Origin: Lactifluus volemus
Taxonomy: Eukaryota; Basidiomycota; Agaricomycetes; Russulales; Russulaceae
DNA: 64,000 nucleotides
Assembly (NCBI GenBank): GCA_022376515.1
Contig: WTXI01000206.1
Span: 1-64,000 of the forward strand
Reading direction: 5' to 3'
Both the position numbers and the translations under genes were made by a program. Shown piece by piece: positions 11,352 to 24,065 of this stretch; the first letter of the stretch is position 1; each line of letters opens with the position of its first letter. Below the pieces are notes generated by a model, which saw only the letters and a list, made by a program, of their open reading frames with translations, was not told where the DNA came from and ran no database searches.

Positions 11352-13616
11352 ATTCTTTCACCATATGCCCATTCTCATCCTCCTCTCATCCAGCCTTTTT
11401 CCACTTCCTTTCCTTCCATTTCACAAGCTCCGGGTTTGTTGCGATGTCTTTTTTGTCTCGATAAAAGAGCCACAATTCCCTTACACCTTGGCCATAGATC
11501 TGTCCACTGTGGCCTCACGTCGCACATTCGTATCTCCCTTTGTTCACTCAGTATCGTGCCATACCTTTGCTAGTTTATCTCCTTTGTATCTGCTACTTTC
11601 CTCCTGTCTCACAGCCTCCCATTTGGTTAGATCACCTCACCTTCGTGTCATTTTTTTTTTTTTACTTTCAGTACGGCAATCTCTCTCTCTTGTTCTTCTT
11701 TCATTAGTTTCAGCCCTGAACTACGGTGTGCTATCCTTCGCGCCGTGGCTAGGCTTTTCAATTGAAAAATCTCTTTATATTCTTCCTTGATTCTCGGCCT
11801 CGCACGCTAGTTTCGGTATCGCTCCTGGGCTGTTAGCCTTTCCAGAAGGGCCCTGTGCTCATTTCTGCTTCCTCGTTGGGTTTTTAACCGTCCCCATTCT
11901 GTTTGTGGTCTTCCCGTTCTTAACATGTTTCATTCTCAATAGCAGTGACCTCGAAGGACTTGCACATTTGGCGAATGTATGCAGAAGAGCAGTAAACCAT
12001 CTCTACTAGATTCATCGCTCAATCCCCCTTTCTCACCGCTGCATGCCTTTTTCTGTCCTCTCTCGAACTCGTGTGGACACCCTGGTCCGCCCATATCACC
12101 CTTCGCGCGATCCTGCTTGTGCCTTGGCAGCCTTTCTCTGCACTAGTGAGGGCACACCCAGCGTGACTGAGTGCGGGTACCCACAATGAGAATTTTACAT
12201 TGTAGTTAGAAGCCAAAAGTGCCGGATGACGGACAGCTAATGCACAGGGGAGACGACAGCGGACGAATTACCGAACAAGAACCAGCACGATAGCACGAGA
12301 ACGGAGGTAAAGCAGGGAAGCAGAAATTACCGGGAAGACATAACGCAGGAGCTACGAAAACTAAATAGACGAGATACTAAGAACTGTGGAACAGGAATAA
12401 CAACACACAGGTCAACGCTGGCAAATTAAGAAAAAGTTCCAAGGACAGAGATATTCCGATCAGAAAGTTGAAAAGGTGTCGGCGACCCTGGGTGGCCGAT
12501 GCGATCATTGGACCAACCTTGGACGGTAAAAAAGGTCGCCTTGATGGAATAAAGGGAGTAGCCACCATACCGTCAAGGCGTGAAGACAGCATAAAAACCA
12601 GCTTCGGACGGAATAAGTCAAGTAGAGCCAGAGGTAGAGAAAGATGGGGGCGTGGGAGTCCCGAGTGCGGCAAAGCCTGCTAGTGAGGAAAAGATCGAGC
12701 TACTGAATGATGATTCAGCGCATTTCTGCAGGCCAGGGACATACTCGGCGCTGAAAAAAGACCCGTGCCTATACTTTACTGTTCAAGTCATAGATAGCGG
12801 GCACACGGCAACGACGAGTGCTCTGCGGCAGTTGTCGATATCTGCCAGTGGTGATTCGGTGTAAAGCTTGGTTTGATGATCGGTTCGCCCACAAACGCCG
12901 CGTCATCTGGCACTCGGGCCGAGTGCCAAAGGCGCAGCGTGTCAATGTCAATGACACGAAGGCAGTGTACAACTTGATGAAATCTCTGGCATTTCGCTCT
13001 CTCTTTCATCCGACGTCCCTCCGAGATTATCCCGGGCACGTGCCTCGTTCGTTGTACGGGCCCGGGTATTGGTCTGCCGATAACTGGTTTGCTTCTGATC
13101 TGTGTACATCCAGAACCTGTGACCATCTACTAGTTCTTCACAATCACCGGATGGATCTCAACTTCTATCATCTTTGGCAAGCGCATGTAACTGGAGACAT
13201 GGGAGGATATCTGATGGATGGCGTGGGAGGAGGGGAGGGTCAGCTGGAATATCACGCGTTCGCCAGGGCTGTGGCTGTACTAGTACAGAATCACCATTTT
13301 CTCAGGTTTACGTGAAGAACTTACGGACTCGTCTGAAACGTATGGAGAAGATGAGTACGAGATGGGAGAAAGGAGACGTGGGATCGTCGTGAGATGAGGG
13401 CAGAAGGGTCAGCTGATCGTCCCGTGTTTACGTACATACTAGTAGTTGCTCTGTGGTTGCTTACAACTCGACCAGTACTCCAAACCTGCCGCGCACGCCC
13501 CCACCCGTCTTCGTGCGTGTACACATGTAGTGCCCAGGGGTTGCTCACTTGGCGCTTAGCTGATCGATAAAACATTTTCATTATAGGCGCCTCGCCTTGC
13601 GTCGACTGGCGACGCC
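11352..13616. other. Stretch without a supported gene
   Basis: Pyrimidine-rich 3' flank of copy A (11365-11800), then mixed sequence. A 165-codon plus frame at 12818-13315 has no recognisable domain or start context. No repeats shared with the rest of the window were found until R1 begins at 13617. Confidence 0.45.
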
Positions 13617-14250
13617 CATCTGATGTCGTTACTTCTGCAGAAGTTTTCCCTCCAGTTGCCTCTTGAGATAGTTCTGCTTCTGCCCCGCCAGGACATGCGG
13701 AGGTATTGACCAACGTAAGAAGGGATAATCTCGACCCGAATTGGGGGTTCCGTACTCTCAGGCTTGCCATATATTTCGAACTCTTGTGCCGTTATGATCC
13801 GTCGCGGGGTTGTCATCATCACTGACTTGCAAAGCCTAGAGCACAAGATTCACTCTTTGTAGGAAGATCCACAGGGGTGTATTGTAAAAGAGGATTCCAT
13901 CAAAAGATCGATCAGGTTACGCCGGAGCACAAGGGACAAGACTCAGATTTACGTGACAGCCGGGGTCATAAGGTACATCCAATCGACTCGGAGGACGATT
14001 ACAGCTCGGACGGAGCACAAGTGTGGTGGATCACATATCTCAGTAATCAAAATTCACGTCACTAATCTCCGTAGGGATCAAGCGCTCGTTCCACGTACAT
14101 TGAGTGGTCAACCTACGGAGTTACCCCGGGCCGATCTCTGTCGCCCGCAGCATCAAAGACTAGGCACATTCCGCCGCAATCAGGCTGAACGGAGCCCTCT
14201 TCTCGTCCCGCCAGTCAGTCAAAAGCTGACGTGAGGATGGTCATACTGCA
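13617..14250. repeat. Dispersed repeat R1, copy b
   Basis: Second copy of the repeat at 4113-4780, same orientation, with several small indels and about 10-15% visible mismatches. The minus frame over 13620-13830 keeps ITAQEFEIYGKPESTEPPIR in common with copy a, with an in-frame size difference. No terminal repeats or target duplications were recognised, so the mechanism of dispersal is unknown. Confidence 0.6.
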
Positions 14251-14960
14251 CGAGAAATTTGGGGATGTCTACCAGTGATACTGCGGGGCGGGTTTTCAGG
14301 CGAGATCGCATGTGTGAGACATTGTTAGGAACGGACACCGTGCTAGGTGTCACTGACAACTTCAAGTTGAACGGTATCTGAACCTTTTGCAAATGGCTCA
14401 TATGCCTGTAGACGAGTGTCCAAACAAGCGACCTTCAGCTGGAGTAATTTGATGAGCATTCCGAGTCTCGGGCGCAGTAATCGTGACACAGAAAATAAAA
14501 ACGACCGCACCACATACTCACAGAGGCAAAGTCCCAACTGTCTGCCAGTGTGATCAAAACAGGCTCAGTAATTCACCCTGCTGTGATCACACAATTTCAA
14601 GCGTTCCATATAACTTGAACGATGGGTATCTGATGGAGCTTCAGTTGAAGATGAATGCCACGACAATAGAAGGCGGAGCTAGTACGGCTTGGCGCATAGA
14701 ACATTATATCCCTCCCTCCCTTACCTTAGGCCTTGGGGAAACATCTGGGCGTCTTGGATAAGAGTAAGTAACACCACAGGTCGAGCATATCTACGTTCAA
14801 TTTACAGGTAGCAGCTTGGAACTCTTCTTAGTCACCTCGTAAGATACTGTATATGCGAATAAAACGTGGGTATATCGTGTGTGGGAAAAGAGGCGGAAGC
14901 AATTTGGCACCGGCGCACTGGTAATCAAAATAGATTGAAGGTTGTACTGCGCGCTGATGG

Positions 14961-17557
14961 TTACTGGACATGGCGCTTGAGAACCGCCAATACCCTTTCC
15001 CGGAAACCAAAACGGCGTTCCCTTCCTCGCGGCCTAACTTTTTGGAGGTCTTCGACTGCAAGTCTGATATCAGGCAAATCACTCAACCCTGCAGCCACCT
15101 TGTCTAGTAGCTTCACGACTTCGTTCTCGATGTAGTTGGGATAAGTGAAATCAACAAATACACCACGATTAGCGGCTATATCAGAGATGGCTTGAAGAAT
15201 GACTCGCTGCGTCCAGATGGAGTCTACAGCATGAGGTTGGTCGTCGTTGGATGTGATGAGCTCGAATGCGCCAGCATAGAAGGTATTGTGGGACTCGTTT
15301 GATGGCGACGTGGAAGTCGAGTGTATGTCCCTAAGTGAGAGCAAATATAGCTCCACCGTAAAGCCAACAGCGCCACCGTCGCGTATGTCAAAGAAACGCC
15401 AAAGTTGCCGTTCCATAGGTCGATGGAGACGTGGGATCGCGCCATCTCGTTCCGCGCCCTGTTGTGCATCCTCATGCACGCCCTGTTCCTGGTCGGGGGG
15501 ACATAGTCGACTTCGCAGGTACTTCAATTGGGCCTGGATGGGATTAAGGAGGAAGTCACAAGCATCGACTGATTGAGTCATTTCTTTAAGGGTATTCCAG
15601 GGAAACTTTTTCGGCAACTCGTAGGTGGCTTTCTCAACTTCAGAGCGGAGATCGGAGATGAGCTTGGAGATGTGTCCCATCTGCTCAAGTTCATGGTCGA
15701 TCCACTGTCGATGGTCATTGTCCTCCTGCCTCTCTGGCCCACCCCTACCTAAAATTTCCACACGATCCCACACCTCCTTGAAGTGATTGTCTATCTTCCT
15801 GGCACGCTCTATCGCCCGGTATTCGCTCAGCTCGAATGCTTGCAAAACCGTTTGCGCAGCCACCCGTGGCCGTTCGCTGTTCAGCAATTTTCCTGTGATT
15901 ACTGTTGAAAGACCCGTCCAGTTCGCGGCGAATGATTGGTTCGAGGCCGTTGTCATTGACCGCCGAGGATGTCTTCCATAACCTTGGTCCTTGAGTAGTT
16001 GCCCGATGGTACTTATGTCTCCAAACCAATGCAACTCGGCTTTCATGCGGAATACAAACAACGCCACGGCCTCAATACAGGCACGTGAGCGTGCATGGCG
16101 TTTATCTTCCTTGTTCACGAAGTGGTATGGGTTGTTACACGTTTGGAACAAGTGCCCAACGCGCTTGCAGAGCGCTGGGAAACCCTTCACCTGGAGGATA
16201 TGAAGATGGGAAGTCGTTGGCGAGCGTGTGAGACCTGGAGAGGTGGGGAAATTGGCCCTGGTCGGGCGATTGATCCATTTAAGGAAATTCCAAGGTGTCC
16301 CGAGGCGAGAGGGGGGATGGAGTAGGTCATAGTCATCAATTGCCAGGGATTTATTCGAGTCGATAGTTCCATCGTGTTCTCTTTTCCCCCACACGTGTGC
16401 ACCCCATCCTGGGTCGAAAGAACCGGGAATGCTCGAGGCGAGAGATTCCATCTCAACGTCCTCTGTGAGGTCTCCCACCAGCCATGAAATTGCTCGCTGA
16501 TCGCGATCTTTCCGAGCGGGCATGTTTTCCAGGGCGAGTTCCATCTGCCCATCTGCCATGTTTTGGCTTACTGGCTTCGGTTTTCCATCGATACGATCCT
16601 TATACAACCTGAAAGGGAGCCCCTGGGCCAAAAACCAAAGCAGGACAGAGAATGGGCTACGAAGCGGAAATTGCGGATTCCAGACTGGTACGACTGTGGT
16701 GGTGGCATAGAATATGCAATAGAGGACGATGAAAAAAACAGTGGGTGCACCAACAGTCACATCCGTATGCACTAGAAAATCGGCAAGGCCAATCATGAAC
16801 AGGAAGAGAGAAGTGTGGATGAGTGCAGGTACTGCTTCTGCTATCGCCGACATGTGCCAGTGCTCGACACCTTCATGTAGATATTGTCGGATCCGTGAAA
16901 GTTTCAAAGGGTGTTTGTACCGGTGGAAGATTTGCATGTGGTTGCGGGACCATCGCTGGACAAGGGTCGCGAGGAGTGCAGCGGCCAGACTCAAGACGAG
17001 ACTTATGAACCAGAACACATTCACTCGTCTGTCTGATCGTGACGGGTTGGCGGTAAGGCTACTAATGGGAGGCAATGGGGGTGGAGATGGGATGGAGACC
17101 TGTGGAAAAGCAGAAGAGAGCTGTGCTGAGATTTGTTTGAGCATCTCAACTGATTGTTGCTCATAGAATACCATCTGCTGTGCAGGGGTTACTTGTATGG
17201 TCTGAACACGATCGACGATAAAAGGGGTGAGAGCAGCAGCGAACAAGCCAGCCTACGAGATAATAATCAGTCACGTAGTCACTAGCAAGGTGGAACGCAT
17301 GTGAACGTACAAACAAAAGGACACCATTCATGCCCTCGGTTAAAGTCTCAATCTTAGCCTCGTCATGGTCTTTAGCTTTTTCAGAATAGAGGGTCCATAA
17401 GGGATTGGCATTATCATTGAAATCTCCGCGATTCTCTTTTGACGAAATGAGTGGTTTCAGACCATCTGGAACACTGACAGAAAACGAACGTACCGGGAAC
17501 GACCCCCGGGCTTGGTTGTGGGTGATTCCGTTCGAGGTCGTTAATTCGCCGCGGCAT
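14961..17557 (-). CDS. DUF6535 domain membrane protein, copy B
   Basis: Minus-strand exons 17557-17494, 17435-17311 and 17252-14961 join in frame (introns 58 nt each, donors GTACGT) to give 826 residues, no breaks. Exon 1 starts MPRRINDLERN; exon 2 carries DFNDNANPLWTLYSEKAK; exon 3 opens AGLFAAALTPFIVDRVQT. About four hydrophobic segments lie near residues 58-78, 143-161, 204-225 and 233-253; the long rest is soluble. Conserved blocks are LSRIRQYLHEGVE, ISWLVGDLTED and, near the end, WTQRVILQAISDIAANRGVF. Pfam DUF6535 is a fungal family of unknown function, widespread in Agaricomycetes; the N-terminal part matches it. A variable linker follows the membrane part (around FLKWINRPTRANFP), absent from A and C. 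The C-terminus ends VLKRHVQ. Role unknown; membrane location is inferred from the segments. Confidence 0.85.
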
Positions 17558-19213
17558 GGCACAAACGGTGGAATATGAAAGGGCGTGTGGGCGAGTGTGT
17601 GGAGGGAGAAAGGGGGGGCGCAGTGACAAAACTGGTTCAGTGCATCGCGGTATTCGTGACACGGAAATACCCGAAATTCCGTAATTATGAGAACAAGGTC
17701 CCTCTGCCGCTGTTGTGATGGTTCCTGAGACAATAAAGTATTGGCACTCAGACTCCGACAAGCGTGAAAATTATGCCGTTTTACTGTAAGCATTGAACAA
17801 TCCTATATGTCAATCAAAATACTCCAGATGTTGGTTTCTTTAAATCGTTACAAATTTGGTCGAGATCCACGCTGATAGACACTGTTCATGTTTATTCCGA
17901 GTTTTCGAAGCTGGTCATGTAGGGAAGGGGGTGAGGCAGCAGGGGACAGGCACACGGCTAGTGCACACGTACTCATCCGTCGTACTAGTAGTTTGGCATG
18001 TTCAGAGATTATGACCACGCGGAGTGCAGAATGCACAACAGTTTCAATCATTATTGGTCTTGAACAATTGGTGGGAGAAAAAAAAAGATGAGCTGAACAA
18101 ATGAAGTTGTGGCCAAGGCATGGGGAGACTGAGGACCTGTAACTGCGGCAGATTCGGGCTATGCCTAATCAATGAGAGGATTTATATGCTACCTGACGGT
18201 CCTCGGCAACGTCCAGAGACAGGTTGATAAAGTCTGCAAGCTCATGATCTTCCGCTTTGGCTCGCGTCCTGCCCTTTGATCTGATCAACCCTTATATTGC
18301 ACTCAAAGTAGTCAGATGGCCGTGTCTCATCCTAGTGTGACTGAGAGTTGCAGTGAAGCTGGACGGCGATCGCGCAGGATGTCGCCACTTTGGCAGTTTA
18401 GCCGCGGCTCGCGGTCTTCTCATCTGAGAAAGGCGCTGAACCAAATAATAGGTGTGGAGTCAGCAAGATCGACTCTAAGGGGTGCGGCGCTGTAGAGGCC
18501 TGCCGAACCGTGCGGCATGCTGGGATTGCAGAACGCCAACACGGACGTGCAGCCTGTCCAGAATGTGGCAGGCAGAGGCCTGTAAAGCTAAATGTTAGCC
18601 CGAGGAAGGCATCCACATGTAGCGGAAGAGAACGCTTGTGAGCAGGATGCTATAATATCTTGGCAAATAAGCCAGAGCCTCCGAGTCGCGGTCGTCCGGG
18701 TGGAAGATTCTCCGGTTGTTGGCCAAAATTTCACTAGTTAGGTACAGACTCCGAGAGTTGCTGGCTAGTGATGAAATCTCGGTAGCGTGGTAACGTGTTG
18801 AGGCAGTAGTGTCTGGAATTTTCGGTATATGGGCTCCGCGGAACTGGCACGCACTGCCATATCGGCTACTCGAACACGAGCTTCAAAGGTGGGGCGACAC
18901 TCAAGAACGAACCACCTGTGGCACGAAAGTCACGGTCTATCCCACACCAGAGCCCTATACCGTAAGTCATGCAAAGACCGCGGACACGGCCAACGTACTT
19001 ATCCATGCGCCGGGTTTCCCCAGAAGTCCTCCATCAGTGGCCCGGAAAGCTTCATAATTCGATGGCCTGTCCGAGAGCGGTGGCCAGTCTTGTGTTGTAA
19101 GAGGAGGTCCAAGCCGATAAGCATCATAATTCAAAATGGTAGTACAGCAAAAGTAAAAATTTAAAATATGGCTATGTGCAACTTTAAGGTGAAACTGGGC
19201 GCAATCGCGGGCG
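17558..19213. repeat. Segmental duplication, upstream unit of copy B (pairs with 21704-23310)
   Basis: Sequence upstream of copy B is repeated upstream of copy C. 17848-18090 matches 21940-22190, 18190-18350 matches 22640-22770, 18525-18660 matches 22780-22905, and 18700-19060 matches 22945-23310, all in the same order. So the gene and about 1.5 kb of flank were copied as one unit of ~4.1-4.3 kb. A weak minus frame (LPLHVDAFLGLTFSFTGLC, matching LPLHVVTLLGLILSFTGLS in the other copy) may be a decayed exon. No functional gene is supported in either copy. Confidence 0.75.
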
Positions 19214-21703
19214 CTAATGGTTACGCAAATGATGCTTGAGAACACCCAATACATTCCTCCGGAAACCTCGATGTCTGTGTCGCGACCTGACTTCTTCGAG
19301 ATCGTCCGCTGCAAGTCCGATATCGGACACATCATGCACCCCCGCAACTACATGGCGTAGTATGCGCACGAGTTCCTTCTCGATAAAGTGTGGATAACTG
19401 AAATCAGAAAAGACTCCACGGTTGGCTGCTATATCGAGGATTAGTCCGAGAATGAGTTTCTGCGTCCAGATGGTGTATTCGGACAGGGCGCGGTTGGATG
19501 TGATGGCTTCGAAGGCGCTAAAGAAGGTGTAATGCGAGTCGTCTGATGGGGAAGCAAGTATTTCTCTAAAGGAGACGAGATAGAGCTCTAGCGTAAACCC
19601 AACGGCGCTACCTTCATGCAAGTCTAGGAGTCGCCACAGTTGTCGTTCCGTGGGTCGATATAGACATGCGACCGCATGGCTCTGATCCACGGCTTGCCTT
19701 GTGCCCTGTCCCGCCCGGCTGGACAGGTCAGACCGATCAAATCGACTTCGCAGGTACTTCAATTGGGCCTCGATGGGATTGAGGAGAAGATCACAAGCAT
19801 CAACTGATCCAGTTATTGATTTGAGAGCATTCCAGGGAAGTTCTTTGGGTAACTCGTAAGTGGCTGTGTCAACCTCAATACGGAGCCTGGAAATGGGCGT
19901 TTGAATGCGAGACATCTGTTCAACTTCATGATCGATCCATTCTCGATGGCGTCTGTCCTCCTCTGTTTCTAGCCTATCCCCGTGGCGTCTTGGATCTGTA
20001 TCTAGGGCTTCCACATGATCCCACACCACCTTGAGGGTGTTGTCGATCCTCCGAGCGCGCGAGATCGCTTCATTTTGGGAGCTAGGCTCAAAGCTCAGCA
20101 AAACCGCTTGTGCTGCCACCTTTAACCGTTCCATGACCAGCCTTCTTTGGATGATCACTATGGAGAGGCCTATCCAATTCGCGGCGAAGGACTGGTTCGC
20201 ACCCGTTGCTAATGAGGGCCGGAAATGACCTCCGTAACCTTGGATCTTGAGCAGTTTCCCTATCTCTCCAAACCAGTTCAAATCGGCTTTCATGCAGAAT
20301 ACAAGCAACGCTACGGCCTGGACACAGGTACGCGAGCGCGTAAGCCGTTTATCTTCATTCTCGAAGACGTGAGGGTTGCTGCATGTTTGGAACAAACCAC
20401 CAATGCGTGTGCAGAGCTCCTGAAAACTCTTCACTCGCAGAGGAGTTCCGATGCGCGATGGGGGGTAGAGTATGTCATAGTTATCGATCGTCAGCCCTGG
20501 TGGTGAGTATTCATTCGAGTTGCCGTCGCTTTCGTTTGTTCTGCTTCCCCATACGCGTACACCCCATTCTGGATTGAAAGAACCAGGAATGCTTAGGGCA
20601 AGGGATTCCACATCGACGTCCTCTGTGAGGTCTCCAACCAGCCATGCAATTGCCCGCCGATCACGATATCTCCGGGCAGGATTGCATTCCAGGGCTAGTT
20701 CCATCTGTCCGTCTGCCATGTTTTGGCTCACAGGCTTCATGTCTCCATCGACGCGATACCTGTACAACCTGAAAGGGAGCCCCTGGGCCAAAAACCAAAG
20801 CAGGACAGAGAATGGGCTCTGAAGCGGAAATTGTGGTTTCCAGAGTGGTAAGATTGTAGTGGTGGTGTAGAATATGAAATAGAGTACGATGAAAAAAATG
20901 GTAGGTGCACCATCGATCACATCCGCATGCACTAGGAAGTCGGCAAGGCCACACATGAACAGGAAGAGAGCAACGTGGATGAGCGCAGGAACTGCTTCCG
21001 CAATTGCTGCCATGTGCCAACGTTCGACACCTTCATGTAGATATTGTCGGATCCGTGAAAGTTTCAAAGGGTGTTGTTTATACCGGAGGAAGATTTGCAT
21101 GTGGCTCCGTGCCCATCGTTGAACAAGGGTCGCGAGGAGTGCAGCGGAAAGACTCAAGACGAGACTTATGAACCACAACCTATTAATTCGTCTGTCTAAC
21201 GGTGACAGGTTGGCAGTAAGGGGAGGCAAAGGGGATGGAGATGGGATGGAGGCCTGTGGAAAAGCAGAAGAGAGCTGTGCTGAGATTTGTTTGAGCAGCT
21301 CAACTGATTGTTGCTCATAGAACACCATCTGCTGAGCGGGAGTGACTTGTATGGTCTGAACACGATCGACGATAAAGGGGGTGAGAACAGCAGCGAACAA
21401 GCCAGCCTAGGAGATCATAATCAGACACGTAGTCACTAGCAGGGTGGGAAGCATGTGAACATACAAACAAAAGGACACCAGTCATACCCTCGGTTAAATT
21501 CTCAATCTTCGCCGCGTCATAGTCTTTAGCTTTTTCCGAATAGAGGGACCATAAGGGATTGGCATTATCGTTGAAATCTCCACGATTCTCTTGTGGCGAA
21601 ATGAGTCGTATCAGGAGCACTGACAGAGAACCAACGTACCGGGAACGACCCCCGGGCTTGGCTGTGAATGACTCCGTTCCAGGTCGTTAAGTCTCTGCGG
21701 CAT
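19214..21703 (-). CDS. DUF6535 domain membrane protein, copy C
   Basis: Minus-strand exons 21703-21640, 21589-21465 and 21406-19214 join in frame to 793 residues. Exon sizes 64 and 125 are identical to copy B. It starts MPQRLNDLERSHSQ; the second intron uses a GTATGT donor. The same membrane segments follow (FISLVLSLSAALLATLVQ, ALIHVALFLFMCGLADFL, then FFIVLYFIFYTTTTILPL). The linker is short (DILYPPSRIGTPLRVKSF), as in copy A, whereas B and D have 25-35 extra residues here. The tail has IWTQKLILGLILDIAANRGV and ends LKHHLRNH. It is close to copy D through most of its length. Position in a head-to-tail run B-C-D fits tandem duplication. Function unknown. Confidence 0.85.
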
Positions 21704-24065
21704 GGCACAAACTGTGGAATACGAAAGGGCGTGTGGGCGAGTGTGTGGATGGGGAACTTATGAGAACGGCGGGGCGCAATGAAAAGACTGGTTCAGTGCA
21801 ACGCGGTGTTCGTGCCACGGAAATATCCGAAATTCCATAATTATGAGTGAACAAAACAGGTCTCTGTTCCTGAGACAGTATTGGCACTCAAACTCCGCCG
21901 ATGCATGGAAATTATACCGTTTTACTACAATCCTTGTCAATCAAAATACTCCAAATAATGGTTTCTTTAAGTCTCTCCAAATTCGGTCGAGATGCGCGCT
22001 GATAGACACTGTTCGTGATCCGAGTTTTCGAAGCCGGTCGTCGGATGTAAGGGGGTGAGGCAACAGGAGACCAGGGTACGGCTGGTGCACACATACTCTT
22101 CCGTCGGTAGTTTGGCATGTACAGAGAATGTGACCACGCTGAGAATGCACAACAGTTTCAATCATGATTAATTTTGAACAATTGACAAGAAAAAAACCAT
22201 AAGCTATATAATTGAAGTTGTATCATGGACCTGGAACCACGGCAGATTTCGGGCCATGCCCGATCGATGAGAGAACTGTTGAGATCGGGATCAGAACGCA
22301 ACGACAATGGCGATATGTTTATTACCTTTAGAATTTGGACTATTTTAGTACATTGGCTAGCTAGGCACTAGTGTAGCATTCTCGTATCTGCAGATGGACT
22401 ATCCCATCATTATCCCCTTTAGTACATTTGTTTGTCTGGCCTTTAGGGCCTTATATACCTTCTTTAGTACTCAGTGGGCCCCCTCAGTTCTCATGCTGAC
22501 AGCGCATGAGTGATACTGAGGTGAGGCAACCATTATTACCTAGTCACACACATACTCACCTAAAGTAGATACTACTGTTGTCCCTTAGGACAACCTCACA
22601 CTCGCTATTTTAACTATAAGAACATATATGCCACGGCCCTCTTGGAAACGTCCCTGACAGGTTGCAAGTTTATGATCTTCTGCTTTGGCTCGCTGCCAGG
22701 TGTCCTGCCCCTTGATGTGGTCAACCCTCATCTTGCACTAAAGTAGTCAAACGGCCGTGTCATATCGCAATGGCAACGCCAACACGGACGTGCAGTCTAT
22801 CCCGAAGCCAACGCGGCAGGGAGAGGCCTGTAAAGCTGAGTATTAGCCCGAGGAGGGTAACCACGTGCAGAGGAAGATAACGCTTGTGAATAGAATGCTG
22901 GGGCCACGGAAATAACACAGAACCTCCTCGTTGCGGTCGTCCGGGTGGAAGCCTCAGAAACATTCCACGCTGCGGTTGTTGGCCAAAATTTCACGCACAG
23001 AGAGTTCCTGGCGGGTAAAGAAATCTCGGCAGCGTTGTAACATGTTGCGGCAGTGGTATCTGGCATTCTCGGTATATGTGCTCCTCGTAACAGCGGAACT
23101 GGCACGCACTCGAATACGAACTTCAAAGGTGGCCCGACACCCGAGAAAGAACCACCTGTGGCGCGAACATCGATCCCACACCCGAGCCCTATATACCGAA
23201 GTCAAGCAAAAGACCGCGGCGGACACGGTAAAACGTACTTATCCATGGCGCCGGGCCCGGTTTCCCCAGCAGTCCAGCCATCAGAGGTCCGGAAATTCAA
23301 GACTGGCTACCGCCCTCCGACGAAGAGGGATCACCTGTGAAGTCAGGGAGCGTGAGGTTCAATGACAGGGTTTACAGTAATTTTGGCTATGACTCCGGCG
23401 ACGGACGGAAACGGGTCGCTCGCAGCGGCCATGGGCCGGGGCCCCGGAGCACGGCTTTGAGAAGGAACTGCATCCGGCGATTCCGCGCTGGTCACGATGA
23501 GAACAAGGATGAGAACGTTGGAGACGGGACAGGTATGATTTTTGACCCTGGCAAAGGGACCAGCGCATGATTCGTATCTTCGTAACCGTGACTTCAACGC
23601 TAAAGTAACGTCCAATCCGATGACTCGGAGCAATCGCAGGTCTTAGTAACACAACAGAAAGCCAGAAATTTGAGAACGACCGAATCAGAGGCGAATTTTT
23701 TTGTAACTTTCGGTGGCTAGGGTCGATCTGCACTCTCAAAGGCCAACTGGCCGAGCCTGAGTAATTCAGCTTACGTCACAATTCCCAGGAGGGGGACGGC
23801 GGCAGGTAACTTAGGTTGAATGCGTTACCTGATAAGTTAGATCAAAAAATCCCAGGGTGGCCCTGGCCTGTGAGTACACGAGTCCCTTATATAGATGGTC
23901 GTTATAGACAAGATGACACATCACCTGACGACATTTAAATTTTACTTGTTGCGACTGGGAATATCTCTAGAGTAGGTTTACAGTATATTCGAATGAGGTC
24001 ATTCGAATGTTGGTATAATTAAGACAAATAAGGTAAACGACTTGCACTGTAACTCGACCATGATG
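21704..24065. repeat. Segmental duplication, upstream unit of copy C, plus unique spacer
   Basis: 21704-23310 is the duplicate of 17558-19060 (see that entry), interrupted by the 342-bp insertion at 22277. From ~23340 to 24065 the sequence is unique in the window and has no supported gene. It contains a 9-bp inverted repeat around 23989-24010 (ATTCGAATG...CATTCGAAT). Confidence 0.7.
22277..22618. mobile_element. 342-bp insertion with 5-bp target duplication (solo-LTR-like)
   Basis: The element starts TGTTGAGATCGGGATC and ends TTTTAACTATA. It is flanked by AGAAC at 22272-22276 and 22619-22623. The duplicated unit upstream of copy B preserves the empty site (ATGAGAGGATTTATATGCTAC), which aligns base for base with the flanks here once one AGAAC is removed. 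A 5-bp duplication and a TGTTGAG start suit an LTR retrotransposon remnant, but the 3' end is not the usual CA, so a DNA element is possible. No ORF is seen. Confidence 0.75.

Noticed and set aside
11365..11790. 141-codon plus frame after DUF6535-A
   Set aside because: Pyrimidine-rich 3' flank giving Ser/Leu/Phe runs; no conservation with flanks of other copies.
12818..13315. 165-codon plus frame
   Set aside because: No recognisable domain, no paralogue and no splice partner; left as possible but unsupported.
17557..21703. A functional gene in the duplicated upstream units
   Set aside because: Short conserved peptides appear in both copies, but frames break and no exon chain could be built.
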